Notes: generated by a model not told the origin, from the sequence alone. A stretch of 64,000 nucleotides of DNA from Salinicola halimionae (GCF_003206065.1 NZ_PZJQ01000002.1:648133-712132), one strand, 5' to 3'. Shown: positions 44,400-54,564, counted from the first letter of the stretch. Made by a program: numbers and translations.

Positions 44400-45806
44400 T
44401 CACTTCATGAGCGTGGCCAGTCGAGCGGCCAGAGCGTCGGCCTGGACAGCGTCGATGACGTTGGTGAAGCTCAGCAACAATCCGGACTGTCGTGCCGGCT
44501 TCAGGGTCCACTGGGACAGTGCGTGCCCACCCAGACCCGCACTGGCGGCCTGGTTCGCGACCGCCACGTCATCGGTATCGTCGGCTAGCCTGACCAGCAG
44601 GTGCATTCCGCCGGCCTGCAGATCGATATGGATGCGATCGCCCAGGTGATGCTCCAGCGCCTGGCGAAGCATCTCGCGGCGTAGTTTATAGAGCGCCCGC
44701 ATGCGCTTGAGATGGCGTGCGAAGTGGCCTTCATCGATGAAATCCGTGACGACCGACTGACTCAGCGTCGGGCAGCCATGACCCTGGCGCTGCATCGTGT
44801 TCTGGAAGATTTCGGCCTGAGAAGGCGGAACCACCAGATAGGCGAGCTTGATGCCGGGGAACAGGACCTTGCTGAAGGTACCGGTATAGAGCACACGTTC
44901 ATCCCGGTCGAGACTCTTCAATGCCGGTAAGGGATGGCCGTGATAGCGATATTCGCTGTCGTAGTCGTCCTCGATGATCCAGGCATTTTCGCGATTTGCC
45001 CACGCCAGCAAGGCTTGGCGCCGGGCCAGCGTCATCGATACGCCAGTGGGGCTTTGATGGGTGGGGGTGACGACGGCGAAGCGTGCAGAATTGGCACGTA
45101 AACATCCCTCTTCGACATTCAAACCATCGGCGTCGACGCTCACCGGCGCCAACTGCATTCCCTCGCTCAGCAGTCGTTCACGCGCCATCAAATATCCCGG
45201 TTCTTCGAACCATCCGCTGTCGCCGGGCTTCAGCAGCGTCCGACAGATCAGACCCAGACTATCCCGGTAGCTGTCGGTAATGATGATCTGTTCGGGCCGA
45301 CAGACGATGCCTCGCGATACCCCAAGATAGGTCACCAACGCACGCTTCAAAGCCGGATGGCCGGTCGGTGGAGGGTAGTTCAGTTCGGCGATGGACTGGG
45401 CTCTCAGTCGACGGTTGACCAGGCGTGCCCACAACTTGCTGGGGAAAGCGTCCAGCGCCGGTAGACCCAGCTGGAAAGGCTGGGGCAGGTCGAGGTGAGG
45501 CTTTGACTCAGGTTTGGCCGTTGTGTCCGGTGCCGACGGCGATCTGGTGGAATCGGGCAAGTGTGGCGAGACGATCGTGCCCGCCGGGCCTCGCGGCAGA
45601 AAATAGCCTTCGCTGACGAGCAACTGATAAGCCAGCTCGACCGTACCTCGTGACAGATTCAGTTCACTGGCAAGACTGCGTACCGAGGGAACGCGTTGGC
45701 CGGGTGGCAGGCGCCCGTCTTTCATCGCTTCGCGAAAGCGCTGATACAGCTGCCGGTAGACTGGTACGTTCTGCGTGCGGTCGGGCCGAAGGTGCGTATT
45801 GGACAT
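44400..45806 (-). CDS. MocR-family (GntR/aminotransferase) regulator
   Basis: A 468-residue fusion: GntR winged helix at residues 15-75 (PVYRQLYQRFREAMKDGRLP, PSVRSLASELNLSRGTVELA), a linker, and a fold-type I aminotransferase domain (about 115-465) with the PLP-binding Lys in VLYTGTFSKVLFPGIKLAYL and DDYDSEYRYHGHPLPALKSL. MocR/PdxR proteins sense PLP or amino acids. It is divergent from the GNAT-azoreductase pair, which it may control. Confidence 0.92.
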   Translation of the reverse strand: MSNTHLRPDRTQNVPVYRQLYQRFREAMKDGRLPPGQRVPSVRSLASELNLSRGTVELAYQLLVSEGYFLPRGPAGTIVSPHLPDSTRSPSAPDTTAKPESKPHLDLPQPFQLGLPALDAFPSKLWARLVNRRLRAQSIAELNYPPPTGHPALKRALVTYLGVSRGIVCRPEQIIITDSYRDSLGLICRTLLKPGDSGWFEEPGYLMARERLLSEGMQLAPVSVDADGLNVEEGCLRANSARFAVVTPTHQSPTGVSMTLARRQALLAWANRENAWIIEDDYDSEYRYHGHPLPALKSLDRDERVLYTGTFSKVLFPGIKLAYLVVPPSQAEIFQNTMQRQGHGCPTLSQSVVTDFIDEGHFARHLKRMRALYKLRREMLRQALEHHLGDRIHIDLQAGGMHLLVRLADDTDDVAVANQAASAGLGGHALSQWTLKPARQSGLLLSFTNVIDAVQADALAARLATLMK

Positions 45807-45895
45807 GTCGATGTCCCAGAAGATCGAAGACGTCTTGGCGCTGCCAAGTGGATAGGTCTGATTCTAACCTGTGTCCTCTTTCAGGAGGATGTCTC

Positions 45896-46348
45896 ATGAC
45901 GACCGTTCGACTATTACCGGTGACGACGGAGCAGGAGTGTCTGCGCTGCTTCGATGTCATGCACGAGCTTCGTCCGCACCTTGCGGCGCCGCAGACATTT
46001 GTGAGTCAGGTCATGCGGCAGATGACCATGGGGTATCGGCTGTTGGCCGCGTGGCAGGAAGATCGAGTCGTCGGCCTGGCGGGCTATCGTCCGACCGAGA
46101 ACCTGCTGTATGGCCGCTTCGTCTATGTCGACGATCTCGTCGTCAGCGGAGACGGTCGAAGCCTCGGGCTGGGCGCGCGTCTGCTGACGGCAGTGCGCGA
46201 GGAGGCGAGAAGCATGGCTTGTCATCATCTGGTACTGGATACCGGACTGGGCATGGCGCTGGCGCAGCGCTTCTACTTTCGACAGGGGCTGCTGTCCCGG
46301 GGCATGCACTTCGTGGAAACCTTGAGCGTTGAGGAGACAGCATCGTGA
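45896..46348 (+). CDS. GNAT-family N-acetyltransferase
   Basis: A 150-residue acetyltransferase. The acetyl-CoA loop is visible in VSGDGRSLGLGARLLTAVRE near residue 85, with the preceding strand YVDDLVV. The start at 45896 (MTTVRLLPVT) has AGGAGG upstream. The stop overlaps the GTG start of the next gene (GTGA), so the two are coupled. Confidence 0.88.
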   Translation: MTTVRLLPVTTEQECLRCFDVMHELRPHLAAPQTFVSQVMRQMTMGYRLLAAWQEDRVVGLAGYRPTENLLYGRFVYVDDLVVSGDGRSLGLGARLLTAVREEARSMACHHLVLDTGLGMALAQRFYFRQGLLSRGMHFVETLSVEETAS

Positions 46349-46938
46349 CGATACGAACGCTGCTCGTGACCGCGAGCCCGCACCGTGACGAGGCTCTGGG
46401 GAACCGCCTGGCGCGGAAGGTCGCGTCACGGATGGGAGGAGACCTGCTTGTGCGTGACCTGGTCGCCGAGCCGTTGGCGCCGTTGACGATAGATTATGCC
46501 CAGGCGCTGACGCTACGCGAACCTCTGCCGCGCTCGAGCGCGACGTTTGCGTTATCCGAACGCTTGATCGAGGAACTCGAATCCACCGACCGGTTGATTA
46601 TCGCTACCCCCATGCACAATTTCGGCATCCCCGCGGCGCTCAAGCTCTGGGTCGATTACGTGCTGCGCATTCATCGTACCTTCGCTTCGGCGTCGCAAGG
46701 CAAGGTGGGTCTGCTGGCGGACCGGCCGACTCTCGTCATCGTCAGTTCCGGTGGTTTTCATCGAGCCGGTGAGTCGAGACAACCCAATTTCCTCACGCCC
46801 CATCTCGAAGCCATTCTGGAGACGCTGGGTATTCGAGCGCCGGAATTTCTGTATCTGGAAGGGCTGGTGATGCGTCATCAGTCGCCCGAGACGATCATCG
46901 AGAATGCGGTCTCTGCACTGCGCGATATCTGGTGCTAG
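46345..46938 (+). CDS. azoR: FMN-dependent NADH-azoreductase
   Basis: A 197-residue flavodoxin-fold quinone/azo reductase: TASPHRDEALGNRLARKV near residue 9 for the FMN phosphate, ATPMHNFGIPAALKLWVDYV near residue 87 and VIVSSGGFHRAGE. AzoR reduces azo dyes and quinones with NADH in the cytosol. It starts with GTG at 46345, overlapping the GNAT stop. No gene is visible in the 216 bases after it. Confidence 0.88.
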   Translation: MTIRTLLVTASPHRDEALGNRLARKVASRMGGDLLVRDLVAEPLAPLTIDYAQALTLREPLPRSSATFALSERLIEELESTDRLIIATPMHNFGIPAALKLWVDYVLRIHRTFASASQGKVGLLADRPTLVIVSSGGFHRAGESRQPNFLTPHLEAILETLGIRAPEFLYLEGLVMRHQSPETIIENAVSALRDIWC

Positions 46939-47154
46939 CGATAGCATCTCTTCGGCATGAAAAGGCAGAGAAGAGAATCTGCAGAGGAGGGGATTAAACC
47001 CTGAAGAGCCCTACGGTACGAATTACATTATGTACTCATGTAACGCTCTATCATCGTCACCGTTCTGTCACGTCCACTCCCCTAATCTGCCAGGATGCCG
47101 GCCGTCTCTTAGCTGCAGGCCGATCTTCCTGCCGGGTAATGTCGGAGCGCGAAC

Positions 47155-48762
47155 ATGGCGAAATCAGCGGTAGACGATAATTCCTCGGCACTAGGCGGGT
47201 TGGGTGGGCCGTCACGGCTGAGTCTTTTCTTCGGTATCTTGCTCATCGCCGTAACTGGCTACTTTCTGGCCTGGGGGCTGGGTTACATCGAGGGTGGTAG
47301 CCCGCTGCTGTTCGTGCTCGCGACGCTGTTCGGCGTATTCATGGCGTTCAATATCGGCGGCAACGATGTCGCCAATTCCTTCGGGACCAGCGTCGGCGCT
47401 GGCACTCTGACGATCAAGCAGGCCTTGTTCGTTGCAGCGATCTTCGAGGTCAGCGGTGCGGTGATCGCTGGCGGCGAAGTGACCTCGACCATTCGTGGCG
47501 GCATCGTCGATCTCGGCGGCATGAACGTGGTGCCGGCGGATTTCGTCTACATCATGATGTCTGCGCTGATCGCGGCGGCGCTGTGGCTGCTCTACGCCTC
47601 GCGCAAGGGCTATCCGGTTTCGACCACACACTCCATCGTCGGGGCGATCGTAGGTAGCTCGATAGCTTTGGGTGTGCTGATGAATGGCACCGATTCGGCA
47701 TTGGCGTTGGTGCAATGGGGACAGATCGGCCAGATCGCGATCTCATGGGTATTGTCGCCGCTGCTGGGTGGCTTGGTTGCCTACCTGCTCTACGCCCAGA
47801 TCAAAACGCACATCCTCTCCTACAACGAATCTGCCAAGGACGAACTGCAGTCGATTCGCGAGGAAAAACGCGCGCACAAGCGGGAACATAAGGCGCGCTT
47901 CGAGCGCCTTTCGGAGATCCAGCAGATCGCTTATACCCACGCCATGGCGCGGGACATGCAGACCGTGAGCGATGGGGACTACGGAACCGAGGATCTAGAG
48001 TCCGAGTATTACCGGGACCTGCATCAGATCGACGAGAAGCGCCGCCATGTCCACTCCCATCGCGCACTGGAGAACTGGGTGCCGATGGTAGCGGCACTCG
48101 GCGCCATGATCATCTCGGCGATGCTGCTGTTCAAGGGCCTGAAGAACATGCATCTGGGCCTGAGCACTCTCAGCAGCTATCTGATCATGGGGATGATCGG
48201 TGCTGCGGTATGGATGGCGACGTTCATTTTTGCCAAGACGCTCAAGAGCGAATCCCTGGATCGTTCCACCTTCCTGATGTTCAGTTGGATGCAGGTCTTC
48301 ACCGCTTCCGGCTTCGCCTTCAGCCACGGCTCCAACGATATCGCCAACGCCATTGGTCCCTTCGTCGCCATCCTCGACGTGCTGCGCACCGGGGCGATCG
48401 GTGACGAGGCCACTATCCCGCCGCTGGCCATGGTGGCCTTCGGCGTCGCCTTGATCGTCGGCCTGTGGTTCATCGGCAAGGAGGTGATCAAGACGGTTGG
48501 CGAGAATTTAACCAAGATGCATCCGGCTTCGGGGTTCTCCGCCGAACTGTCTGCCGCCGCCGTGGTCATGCTCGCCTCGATGCTCGGTCTGCCCGTCTCC
48601 AGCACGCATATCCTGATCGGTGCCGTGCTCGGCATCGGCATGGTCAACCGCCAGACAAACTGGGCATTGATGAGGCCTATCGCCCTGGCTTGGGTCATCA
48701 CGCTACCCGCTGCGGCGCTGATGGCAGCGATCGCCTTCCTGATACTGAGAAACGTGTTCTGA
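47155..48762 (+). CDS. Pit-family inorganic phosphate transporter
   Basis: A 535-residue membrane protein with the two Pit/PHO4 signature motifs: [20 protein letters not shown] near residue 63 and [18 protein letters not shown] near residue 393, each at the start of a pseudo-symmetrical half. A charged cytosolic loop ([20 protein letters not shown]) separates them. It imports phosphate (as metal phosphate) by proton symport. No PhoU-like gene is adjacent. Confidence 0.93.
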   Translation: MAKSAVDDNSSALGGLGGPSRLSLFFGILLIAVTGYFLAWGLGYIEGGSPLLFVLATLFGVFMAFNIGGNDVANSFGTSVGAGTLTIKQALFVAAIFEVSGAVIAGGEVTSTIRGGIVDLGGMNVVPADFVYIMMSALIAAALWLLYASRKGYPVSTTHSIVGAIVGSSIALGVLMNGTDSALALVQWGQIGQIAISWVLSPLLGGLVAYLLYAQIKTHILSYNESAKDELQSIREEKRAHKREHKARFERLSEIQQIAYTHAMARDMQTVSDGDYGTEDLESEYYRDLHQIDEKRRHVHSHRALENWVPMVAALGAMIISAMLLFKGLKNMHLGLSTLSSYLIMGMIGAAVWMATFIFAKTLKSESLDRSTFLMFSWMQVFTASGFAFSHGSNDIANAIGPFVAILDVLRTGAIGDEATIPPLAMVAFGVALIVGLWFIGKEVIKTVGENLTKMHPASGFSAELSAAAVVMLASMLGLPVSSTHILIGAVLGIGMVNRQTNWALMRPIALAWVITLPAAALMAAIAFLILRNVF

Positions 48763-48814
48763 TCGCGTTCAGCCGACGCCCGGAGTCAAAAAGCTTCGCG
48801 CGTCGATTGAGCGC

Positions 48815-49606
48815 TCAACCCACCCCCAGATAGACCATCAGGCAGGCGCCGGGCAGGTCGGGAATACGCAGCGGCAGGTAGTCGAATTCGCGGCTGGTGC
48901 CGTCCGGCATGCGCATCGCCTTGCGGCCACTGGCCAGATCGAGCACATCTTGTTCGGCCCAGAGTTCGCGGAAGGCATCGCTCGCCTCGAGCAGGTCGTC
49001 GATCAACCGCCGCATACGTGGATCGTCGGCGTAGCGCGTGGCCTGGCTGCGGAAGATCGACACCAGCGTGCGGGCGGATTTCAGCCAGTCTGCCCGATGC
49101 GTCTCGACACGCTTCTGGGTGAAGATCCACCACAACTTGTTACGCGGGTGTTTGTCTCCTGGGCGTTCGATGTTGAACAGCGCGGCGGCGGCACCATTCC
49201 ACGCGATCACTTCCCAGTAGGCGTCCATCACGTAGACGGGGTCCGGCTCCATCCTGTCCAGCAGACGCTGGAGGATCGGGTTGATCGTCGAGCCGTTATC
49301 GATGGCGCGCGGCGGTGCTGGGCGCCCGGCCAGTGCGTAGAGATGCTCGCGCTCGGTTTCGTTCAGCAGCAGCGCCCGGGCAAGGCACGTCAGCGCCTGA
49401 TCGGAAGGCTGCACGTCGCGCCCTTGTTCGAGTGCGGTATACCAGGCTGAGCCCATACTGGCGCGGATCGCCACTTCTTCGCGACGCAGGCCAGGGGTGC
49501 GTCGCCGACGACCGGGCGGTAGCCCCGCCATTTCTGGCGTTACTGCTTCCCGCTTGGCGCGGAGGAAGTCACCTAATGAGGGGGCGGGGGAATTTGATGT
49601 GCTCAT
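48815..49606 (-). CDS. XRE-family regulator with MmyB-type ligand domain
   Basis: A 263-residue regulator. The N-terminal helix-turn-helix is of the form LGDFLRAKREAVTPEMAGLP then RRRTPGLRREEVAIRASMGS, and the C-terminal part is an MmyB-like PAS-type ligand domain (DPVYVMDAYWEVIAWNGAAA; FDYLPLRIPDLPGACLMVYL). Such regulators usually control a neighbouring dehydrogenase; the divergent SDR-like gene at 49780 is the candidate. Confidence 0.9.
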   Translation of the reverse strand: MSTSNSPAPSLGDFLRAKREAVTPEMAGLPPGRRRRTPGLRREEVAIRASMGSAWYTALEQGRDVQPSDQALTCLARALLLNETEREHLYALAGRPAPPRAIDNGSTINPILQRLLDRMEPDPVYVMDAYWEVIAWNGAAAALFNIERPGDKHPRNKLWWIFTQKRVETHRADWLKSARTLVSIFRSQATRYADDPRMRRLIDDLLEASDAFRELWAEQDVLDLASGRKAMRMPDGTSREFDYLPLRIPDLPGACLMVYLGVG

Positions 49607-49779
49607 GGAAAATCTACCTGGCGTGAGATTGCTAAGTCCTAGTTTGCGAAACTTTTATTGCCCAGCCTGAGCCTTCCAAACGTAGGATAAGATCACGGAT
49701 TTTGTAGGATAGCGAAGGATATTAGGGTTTCCGATAGCGGCGTCAAGTGACGAACCGTTTGACTCCCCGGAGGCTTTTC

Positions 49780-50529
49780 ATGAGACCGGATTCTCGCATC
49801 ATTCTGATTCTAGGGCTCGGCGGCGATATGGAGTCTGACTTCGTTCAGGCATTGGCCGACGAAAAAGACACCTTGCTGTTGCAAGCCCCCTTTGGCAGTT
49901 CTTTCAGCAGCTCTGGTTTCGGCAGCTCTAGCGGCCGTTCCCGCAGTCATTCTGCCGACATTGCGTCCAGCTCTTCTTTCGGCACTGGCCTCGACATGCC
50001 ATGCAGCTGCGTCATTGGTGCATTGCCCGAATCGAGTACCGCTCTCGATGCGGCCTTGGAAGAAGCTCACTCCTATTTTGCCGGCAGCCCTGCGGTGCAA
50101 TCTCTGAGGATCGAGGATGTCGGTGCACTGCAGCGGGTGACGGAGGCTATCGGCGAGCGTCACGGCCGTCTGGACGTGCTGATTCTCGGTAGTTGCTTGG
50201 GGCTGACAGATAGTCGCGTAGGGTTGACAGATAGTCGCGTGGGGCTTGCGGACTCGACGGGCATGGCCGCTTGGCAGCGACTTGTGCAACCTTACCACTT
50301 CGATAGGTTGGCCCCGATCGTCACCTGTTTACCGCTGCTGATGAAGGCGCCAGCCGGCCGAATCATCGATCTGCAAGCAGCGGGCACCGAGCTCGATCTC
50401 TCTCCGCTGCTGGCCGGCACGCCGATTGATGTCGAGCGCGTGTCGCTGTCCCCGAGCGCTGTCGACAAGTCTGAAGACGGCTATCACAAAACGGCAGTAC
50501 GGGACGCGACAGGGCTGACTACGCTGTAA
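49780..50529 (+). CDS. Degenerate SDR-like protein with Ser-rich insert
   Basis: A 249-residue protein divergent from an MmyB-type regulator. The start at 49780 has CGGAGG upstream. It keeps a Rossmann-like start (IILILGLGGDMESDF) and an SDR-like middle (VGALQRVTEAIGERHGRLDV then LILGS), but the usual N-A-G and catalytic Y-x-x-x-K are not visible. A serine-rich low-complexity block (FGSSFSSSGFGSSSGRSRSH, about residues 39-70) interrupts the fold, and a 7-residue unit (V-G-L-T-D-S-R) is repeated. It is probably a decayed dehydrogenase. Confidence 0.5.
   Translation: MRPDSRIILILGLGGDMESDFVQALADEKDTLLLQAPFGSSFSSSGFGSSSGRSRSHSADIASSSSFGTGLDMPCSCVIGALPESSTALDAALEEAHSYFAGSPAVQSLRIEDVGALQRVTEAIGERHGRLDVLILGSCLGLTDSRVGLTDSRVGLADSTGMAAWQRLVQPYHFDRLAPIVTCLPLLMKAPAGRIIDLQAAGTELDLSPLLAGTPIDVERVSLSPSAVDKSEDGYHKTAVRDATGLTTL
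50200..50260. repeat. 21-bp in-frame tandem repeat
   Basis: GGGCTGACAGATAGTCGCGTA (50200-50220) and GGGTTGACAGATAGTCGCGTG (50221-50241) differ at two positions, with a decayed third copy to 50260. The unit is seven codons, so the frame of the SDR-like gene is kept. Confidence 0.85.
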
Positions 50530-50699
50530 AACGCACGACGCTAAAACCTGGTGCTCTGAATCTAGCGCTCTGAAATCTACCCCTCTGCAATTCATTAGCT
50601 CTGTAACGCATTAACGCTGCAAGCCGCATTTCCAAAAAAGCAGGCGCGATTTCCAACTGATGCCTGATGAAGCATACCCAACCGTGACTGAGGCTTGAT

Positions 50700-51209
50700 A
50701 TGCAATGGACGATCAACGGCCAGGTTCGGAAGGCCGAGGTGGATTTCCGAACGTCACTGCTCGATCTGCTCCGCGAGCAATTCCAGCTCAGTGGCACCAA
50801 GGAGGGCTGCAACCAGGGGGCTTGCGGCGCCTGTACCGTGCTGGTCGACGGTGACCGCATCAACGCCTGTCTGGCGCTGGCGGTCCAGTACCAGGGCCGT
50901 TCGATCACCACGGTCGAAGGGTTGGCCACAGACACTCATCTGCATCCCGTTCAGGCCGCGTTCATCGAGCACGACGGTTTCCAGTGCGGCTACTGTACGC
51001 CGGGTCAGCTCTGTTCGGCGGTCGGCATGATCGGCGAGCTCGAACGTGACCAACCTAGCGCCGTCACGGCCGACCTCTCGGCGAACGAGATCGAGTGGAA
51101 TCGCGATGAACTTCGCGAGCGGATGAGCGGCAACCTCTGTCGCTGCGGCGCCTACAATGGCATCACGGACGCGATTGCCGCCTCGTTGGCGACGGAGGTG
51201 GTGCGATGA
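50700..51209 (+). CDS. paoA: Aldehyde oxidoreductase 2Fe-2S subunit (PaoA-like)
   Basis: A 169-residue xanthine-oxidase-family iron-sulfur subunit with both 2Fe-2S clusters: GTKEGCNQGACGACTVLVDG (plant-type) near residues 32-51 and CGYCTPGQ with CRCG near residues 96-145. E. coli PaoA (YagT) begins with a Tat signal; here an in-frame stop (50685-50687) just before the start rules that out, so the enzyme is probably cytosolic. It starts the paoABC operon and overlaps paoB by four bases. Confidence 0.92.
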   Translation: MQWTINGQVRKAEVDFRTSLLDLLREQFQLSGTKEGCNQGACGACTVLVDGDRINACLALAVQYQGRSITTVEGLATDTHLHPVQAAFIEHDGFQCGYCTPGQLCSAVGMIGELERDQPSAVTADLSANEIEWNRDELRERMSGNLCRCGAYNGITDAIAASLATEVVR

Positions 51210-52219
51210 AAGCGTTCGATTACCACCAGGCCGTCGATAGCGAACAGGCGGTCGCACAGGCCGTCCGTGTTAGCGGCGCCGAGGACATGGCGAAATATCT
51301 GGGTGGTGGGACCAACCTCGTCGATCTGATGCGCGAGACAGTCGAGCGGCCGGATGCGTTGATCGACGTCACCGCGCTCTCCCACGCTATCGACGAGACT
51401 CCAGAAGGGGGGCTGCTGATCGGTGCCGCCACCACCAACGCAGAACTCGCGGGTGATATTCGCGTTCGTACCCGCTATCCGATGCTGTCGCGCGCGATCC
51501 TGACCGGTGCCAGCGCCCAGATTCGCAACATGGCGACCGTCGGCGGCAATCTGCTACAGCGCACTCGCTGTGCCTACTTCTACGACATGGCGACCCACTG
51601 CAACAAGCGCGAGCCGGGCGCGGGCTGCGATGCGCACGAAGGTTTTCATCGCTATCACGCCATCCTCGGTACGTCGTCATCCTGTATGGCCACGCATCCT
51701 TCCGACATGGCAGTGGCGCTGGCGGCACTCGAGGCTCGTATTCACCTACGTGGCCCTGACGGTGATCGCCAGTTGCCGCTTACCGAGCTACATCGAGAGC
51801 CGGGTGAGCGCCCGGATATCGAGACCGAGCTGCGACCGCAGGAACTGATCGTCGCGATCGAGTTGCCACGGCTGCCGATGGCAGCCCGTTCGGGTTATCG
51901 CAAGGTGCGCGACCGGGCCAGCTACGCCTTTGCATTGGTATCAGTGGCTTCGATGGTCGCGCTCGATGGCGGCACGATCCAGGACGTACGACTAGCGCTG
52001 GGCGGAGTGGGAACGAAGCCGTGGCGTGCGTATCGGGCAGAGGAGGCGTTGCGTGGCCAACCGGCGACCGAGGCGACACTGGTCACGGCCGTCGACGCCG
52101 AGCTGGCGGCCGCCAAGACGCTACCGGACAACGCCTTCAAGGTCGAACTGGCGCGGCGAACGATGATTGCGGAGCTGTCGCGGCGTATCGCGGATGCCCG
52201 CAGCGGAGGTGACGCATGA
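51206..52219 (+). CDS. paoB: Aldehyde oxidoreductase FAD subunit (PaoB-like)
   Basis: A 337-residue FAD-binding subunit. The FAD loop KYLGGGTNLVDLMRE lies near residue 30 and ATVGGNLLQRTRCAYFYD near residue 108. The segment from TRCAYFYD through CNKREPGAGCDAHEG and SSCMATHPSDMAVAL carries the four cysteines that bind the extra 4Fe-4S cluster of E. coli PaoB. It passes electrons from the molybdenum subunit. It overlaps both neighbours by four bases. Confidence 0.93.
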   Translation: MKAFDYHQAVDSEQAVAQAVRVSGAEDMAKYLGGGTNLVDLMRETVERPDALIDVTALSHAIDETPEGGLLIGAATTNAELAGDIRVRTRYPMLSRAILTGASAQIRNMATVGGNLLQRTRCAYFYDMATHCNKREPGAGCDAHEGFHRYHAILGTSSSCMATHPSDMAVALAALEARIHLRGPDGDRQLPLTELHREPGERPDIETELRPQELIVAIELPRLPMAARSGYRKVRDRASYAFALVSVASMVALDGGTIQDVRLALGGVGTKPWRAYRAEEALRGQPATEATLVTAVDAELAAAKTLPDNAFKVELARRTMIAELSRRIADARSGGDA

Positions 52220-54564
52220 GTGCTCTCGATAAACGACGGTCGGGCGATAACCAGCCCTCGGGCGTCGCCCTGGCCGGCGACTACTGGCGTCCGGACGGTC
52301 GTCCGGATCCTCTGAGCGAAAAGGGGCGAATCGGGATCGGTGCGCCACTGTCGCGGGTCGATGGCGTCGAGAAGGTCACCGGCGGTGCGCGCTTTGCCGG
52401 CGAGTTCACCTTCGAAGGCATGGTCTACGCCGCGCTGGTCTACAGCACCATCGCCAACGGCCGGATCCTGACTATCGATCGCCAGGAAGCCGAGTCGATG
52501 AACGGCGTGGTACGGGTGATGACCCACGAGAACGCGCCGCGGCTCAACCTGCCGCCGGTGTTTCTGATGTCGCCCAACGGTGCCGCCGGCGACGATCATC
52601 CGATCATGCAGAACGATCGCGTCCACTGGAACGGCCAGCCGGTCGCGCTGGTGCTGGCCGAAACTCAGGAACAGGCCGATGCGGCTGCCGAGCGCATTCA
52701 CGTTGATTATCAGGCCGAACCGGCGATGACCGATTTCGAGCTGGCCAAGACTCAGGCCCGTCAACCTGACAACGTGCTTGGCGGCCCGGCGGAGATCACG
52801 ATCGGCGACGCCGACAAGGCGTTCGAGATGGCCGCGCATCGTGTCGACGCGATCTATCGCACGCCACGCCACAATCACAACGCCATCGAGCCTCATGCGT
52901 TGACGCTGGCCTGGGTAAAAGAGGATGGAAGCGAGAAAGAGAGCGAGCGTGATGGCGAAACGCTGCGGATTCATGATGCCTCCCAGTGTGTCGATCTGGC
53001 CGTAGCGTCGCTCGCCGAGGTGTTCGGCATCGATGCCGCGAGGATTCATATCACCTCGCCGTTCGTCGGCGGTGGTTTCGGCGGCAAGACGCTGTGGCAG
53101 CATCAGATTCTGGCCGCGGCGGCGGCGAAGCTCGTGGGTCGTCCGGTGCGTCTGGCACTGTCGCGCAAGGGGGTTTACCGCGTGGTCGGCGGGCGGACCT
53201 GCACCGAACAGCGGGTGGCCCTGGGCGCCGACGCCGATGGCCGGTTGAAGGCGCTCATTCATTCCGGCGTCGTGGCAATGACGCGGCACAACAACCTGCC
53301 GGAGCCCTTTTTCCAGGCGACCAAGTGTTTGTACGCGGCCGACCATATCCGGCTGTCGATCGATGTCGCGGACATGCATATGCTGGCCAATACCTTCATG
53401 CGCGCCCCGGGCGAATCGGTGGGAACCTTCGCGCTGGAATCGGCACTCGATGAGCTGGCCGAGCAGCTCGGCATGGATCCGCTCGAACTGAGGGCGCGCA
53501 ACGAACCAGAGCAGGATCCGACCAACGGACTGGCATTCTCGTCGCGTCATCTGCTCGAAGCGGCCCGAGCCGGCGCCGAGCGTTTCGGCTGGGCTAAGCG
53601 CCCTATCCAGCCGGGCAGCCAACGCGAAGATGAATGGCAGATCGGGATGGGCTGTGCGACGGCGACCTATCCCTACATGCGCATGCCCGGTGCGGCTGCG
53701 CGTATCACGCTAACGGGCGAGGGTGCGACGGTGGATATCGCCGCGCACGAAATGGGCATGGGGACTGCCACAGTGCAGACGCAGATCGCCGCCGCGCGAC
53801 TGGGCTTGCCCGTCGAACGGATTCAATTCCGCTACGGCGATTCGAAGTTGGCCGGCCGGGTGCTGGCGGGTGGCTCGCAGCAGACGGCGGCGATCGGCGG
53901 CGCCGTGATCGCGGCACATCGAGCTCTGGTGATCGAGTTGCTGGCGCTGCTAGGTGAGAATTCGCCTTTGGCCGGGCTGACGCCGGACGACGTCGAATGT
54001 CGCGATGGCGGGCTCTGCTCGAGCGTCGATGCCTCACGCTTTGAAACCTACGAGCAGATCCTGGCGCGCGCCGGTCGTCGCGAGCTTTCGGTGGAGACTG
54101 ACGCCGCCGATTCGGCGGAACTGGCGAATTGGTCGATGCACTCTTTCGGGACCATTTTCTGCGAAGTGGGGGTGAGTGATGTGACCGCCGAGATTCGCGT
54201 GCGTCGGTTGCTGGGTTCGTTCGACTGCGGCCGGATTCTCAACGCCAAGACGGCGGCGAGTCAGTTCCGGGGCGGCATGATCATGGGCCTGGGCCTGGCA
54301 CTAATGGAGGAGACGCTGTTCGATCCCCGCAGCGGCCGGGTGATGAATCCCAGCCTCGCCGACTACCACGTGCCGGTGCAGATGGACGTGCCGGAGATCG
54401 ATGTGATGTGGACCGATATTCCCGACCCGCACACGCCCATGGGCGCTCATGGTATCGGTGAAATCGGCATCACCGGCGTCGGTGCGGCGGTGGCCAATGC
54501 GGTCTACAACGCCTGCGGCAAGCGCGTTCGCGAGCTACCGGTCACGCTGGACAAGCTGCTGTAG
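52216..54564 (+). CDS. paoC: Aldehyde oxidoreductase molybdenum subunit (PaoC-like)
   Basis: A 782-residue molybdopterin cytosine dinucleotide-binding subunit. It has the a/b hammerhead domain (VDGVEKVTGGARFAGEFTFE), the cofactor-binding motifs (FVGGGFGGKTLWQ; MGMGTATVQTQ-type; GGSQQTAAIGGAV) and the active-site Glu in GAHGIGEIGITGVG near the C-terminus. It oxidises aromatic or aliphatic aldehydes. No paoD maturation gene follows in this window. A decayed duplicate of its last 122 bases lies at 57003-57124. Confidence 0.93.
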   Translation: MSALDKRRSGDNQPSGVALAGDYWRPDGRPDPLSEKGRIGIGAPLSRVDGVEKVTGGARFAGEFTFEGMVYAALVYSTIANGRILTIDRQEAESMNGVVRVMTHENAPRLNLPPVFLMSPNGAAGDDHPIMQNDRVHWNGQPVALVLAETQEQADAAAERIHVDYQAEPAMTDFELAKTQARQPDNVLGGPAEITIGDADKAFEMAAHRVDAIYRTPRHNHNAIEPHALTLAWVKEDGSEKESERDGETLRIHDASQCVDLAVASLAEVFGIDAARIHITSPFVGGGFGGKTLWQHQILAAAAAKLVGRPVRLALSRKGVYRVVGGRTCTEQRVALGADADGRLKALIHSGVVAMTRHNNLPEPFFQATKCLYAADHIRLSIDVADMHMLANTFMRAPGESVGTFALESALDELAEQLGMDPLELRARNEPEQDPTNGLAFSSRHLLEAARAGAERFGWAKRPIQPGSQREDEWQIGMGCATATYPYMRMPGAAARITLTGEGATVDIAAHEMGMGTATVQTQIAAARLGLPVERIQFRYGDSKLAGRVLAGGSQQTAAIGGAVIAAHRALVIELLALLGENSPLAGLTPDDVECRDGGLCSSVDASRFETYEQILARAGRRELSVETDAADSAELANWSMHSFGTIFCEVGVSDVTAEIRVRRLLGSFDCGRILNAKTAASQFRGGMIMGLGLALMEETLFDPRSGRVMNPSLADYHVPVQMDVPEIDVMWTDIPDPHTPMGAHGIGEIGITGVGAAVANAVYNACGKRVRELPVTLDKLL

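Noticed and set aside
47048..47071. Possible Pho box (CTATCAT and CTGTCAC) before the Pit transporter
   Set aside because: The half-sites are 17 bases apart, not the 11-base period of PhoB sites.
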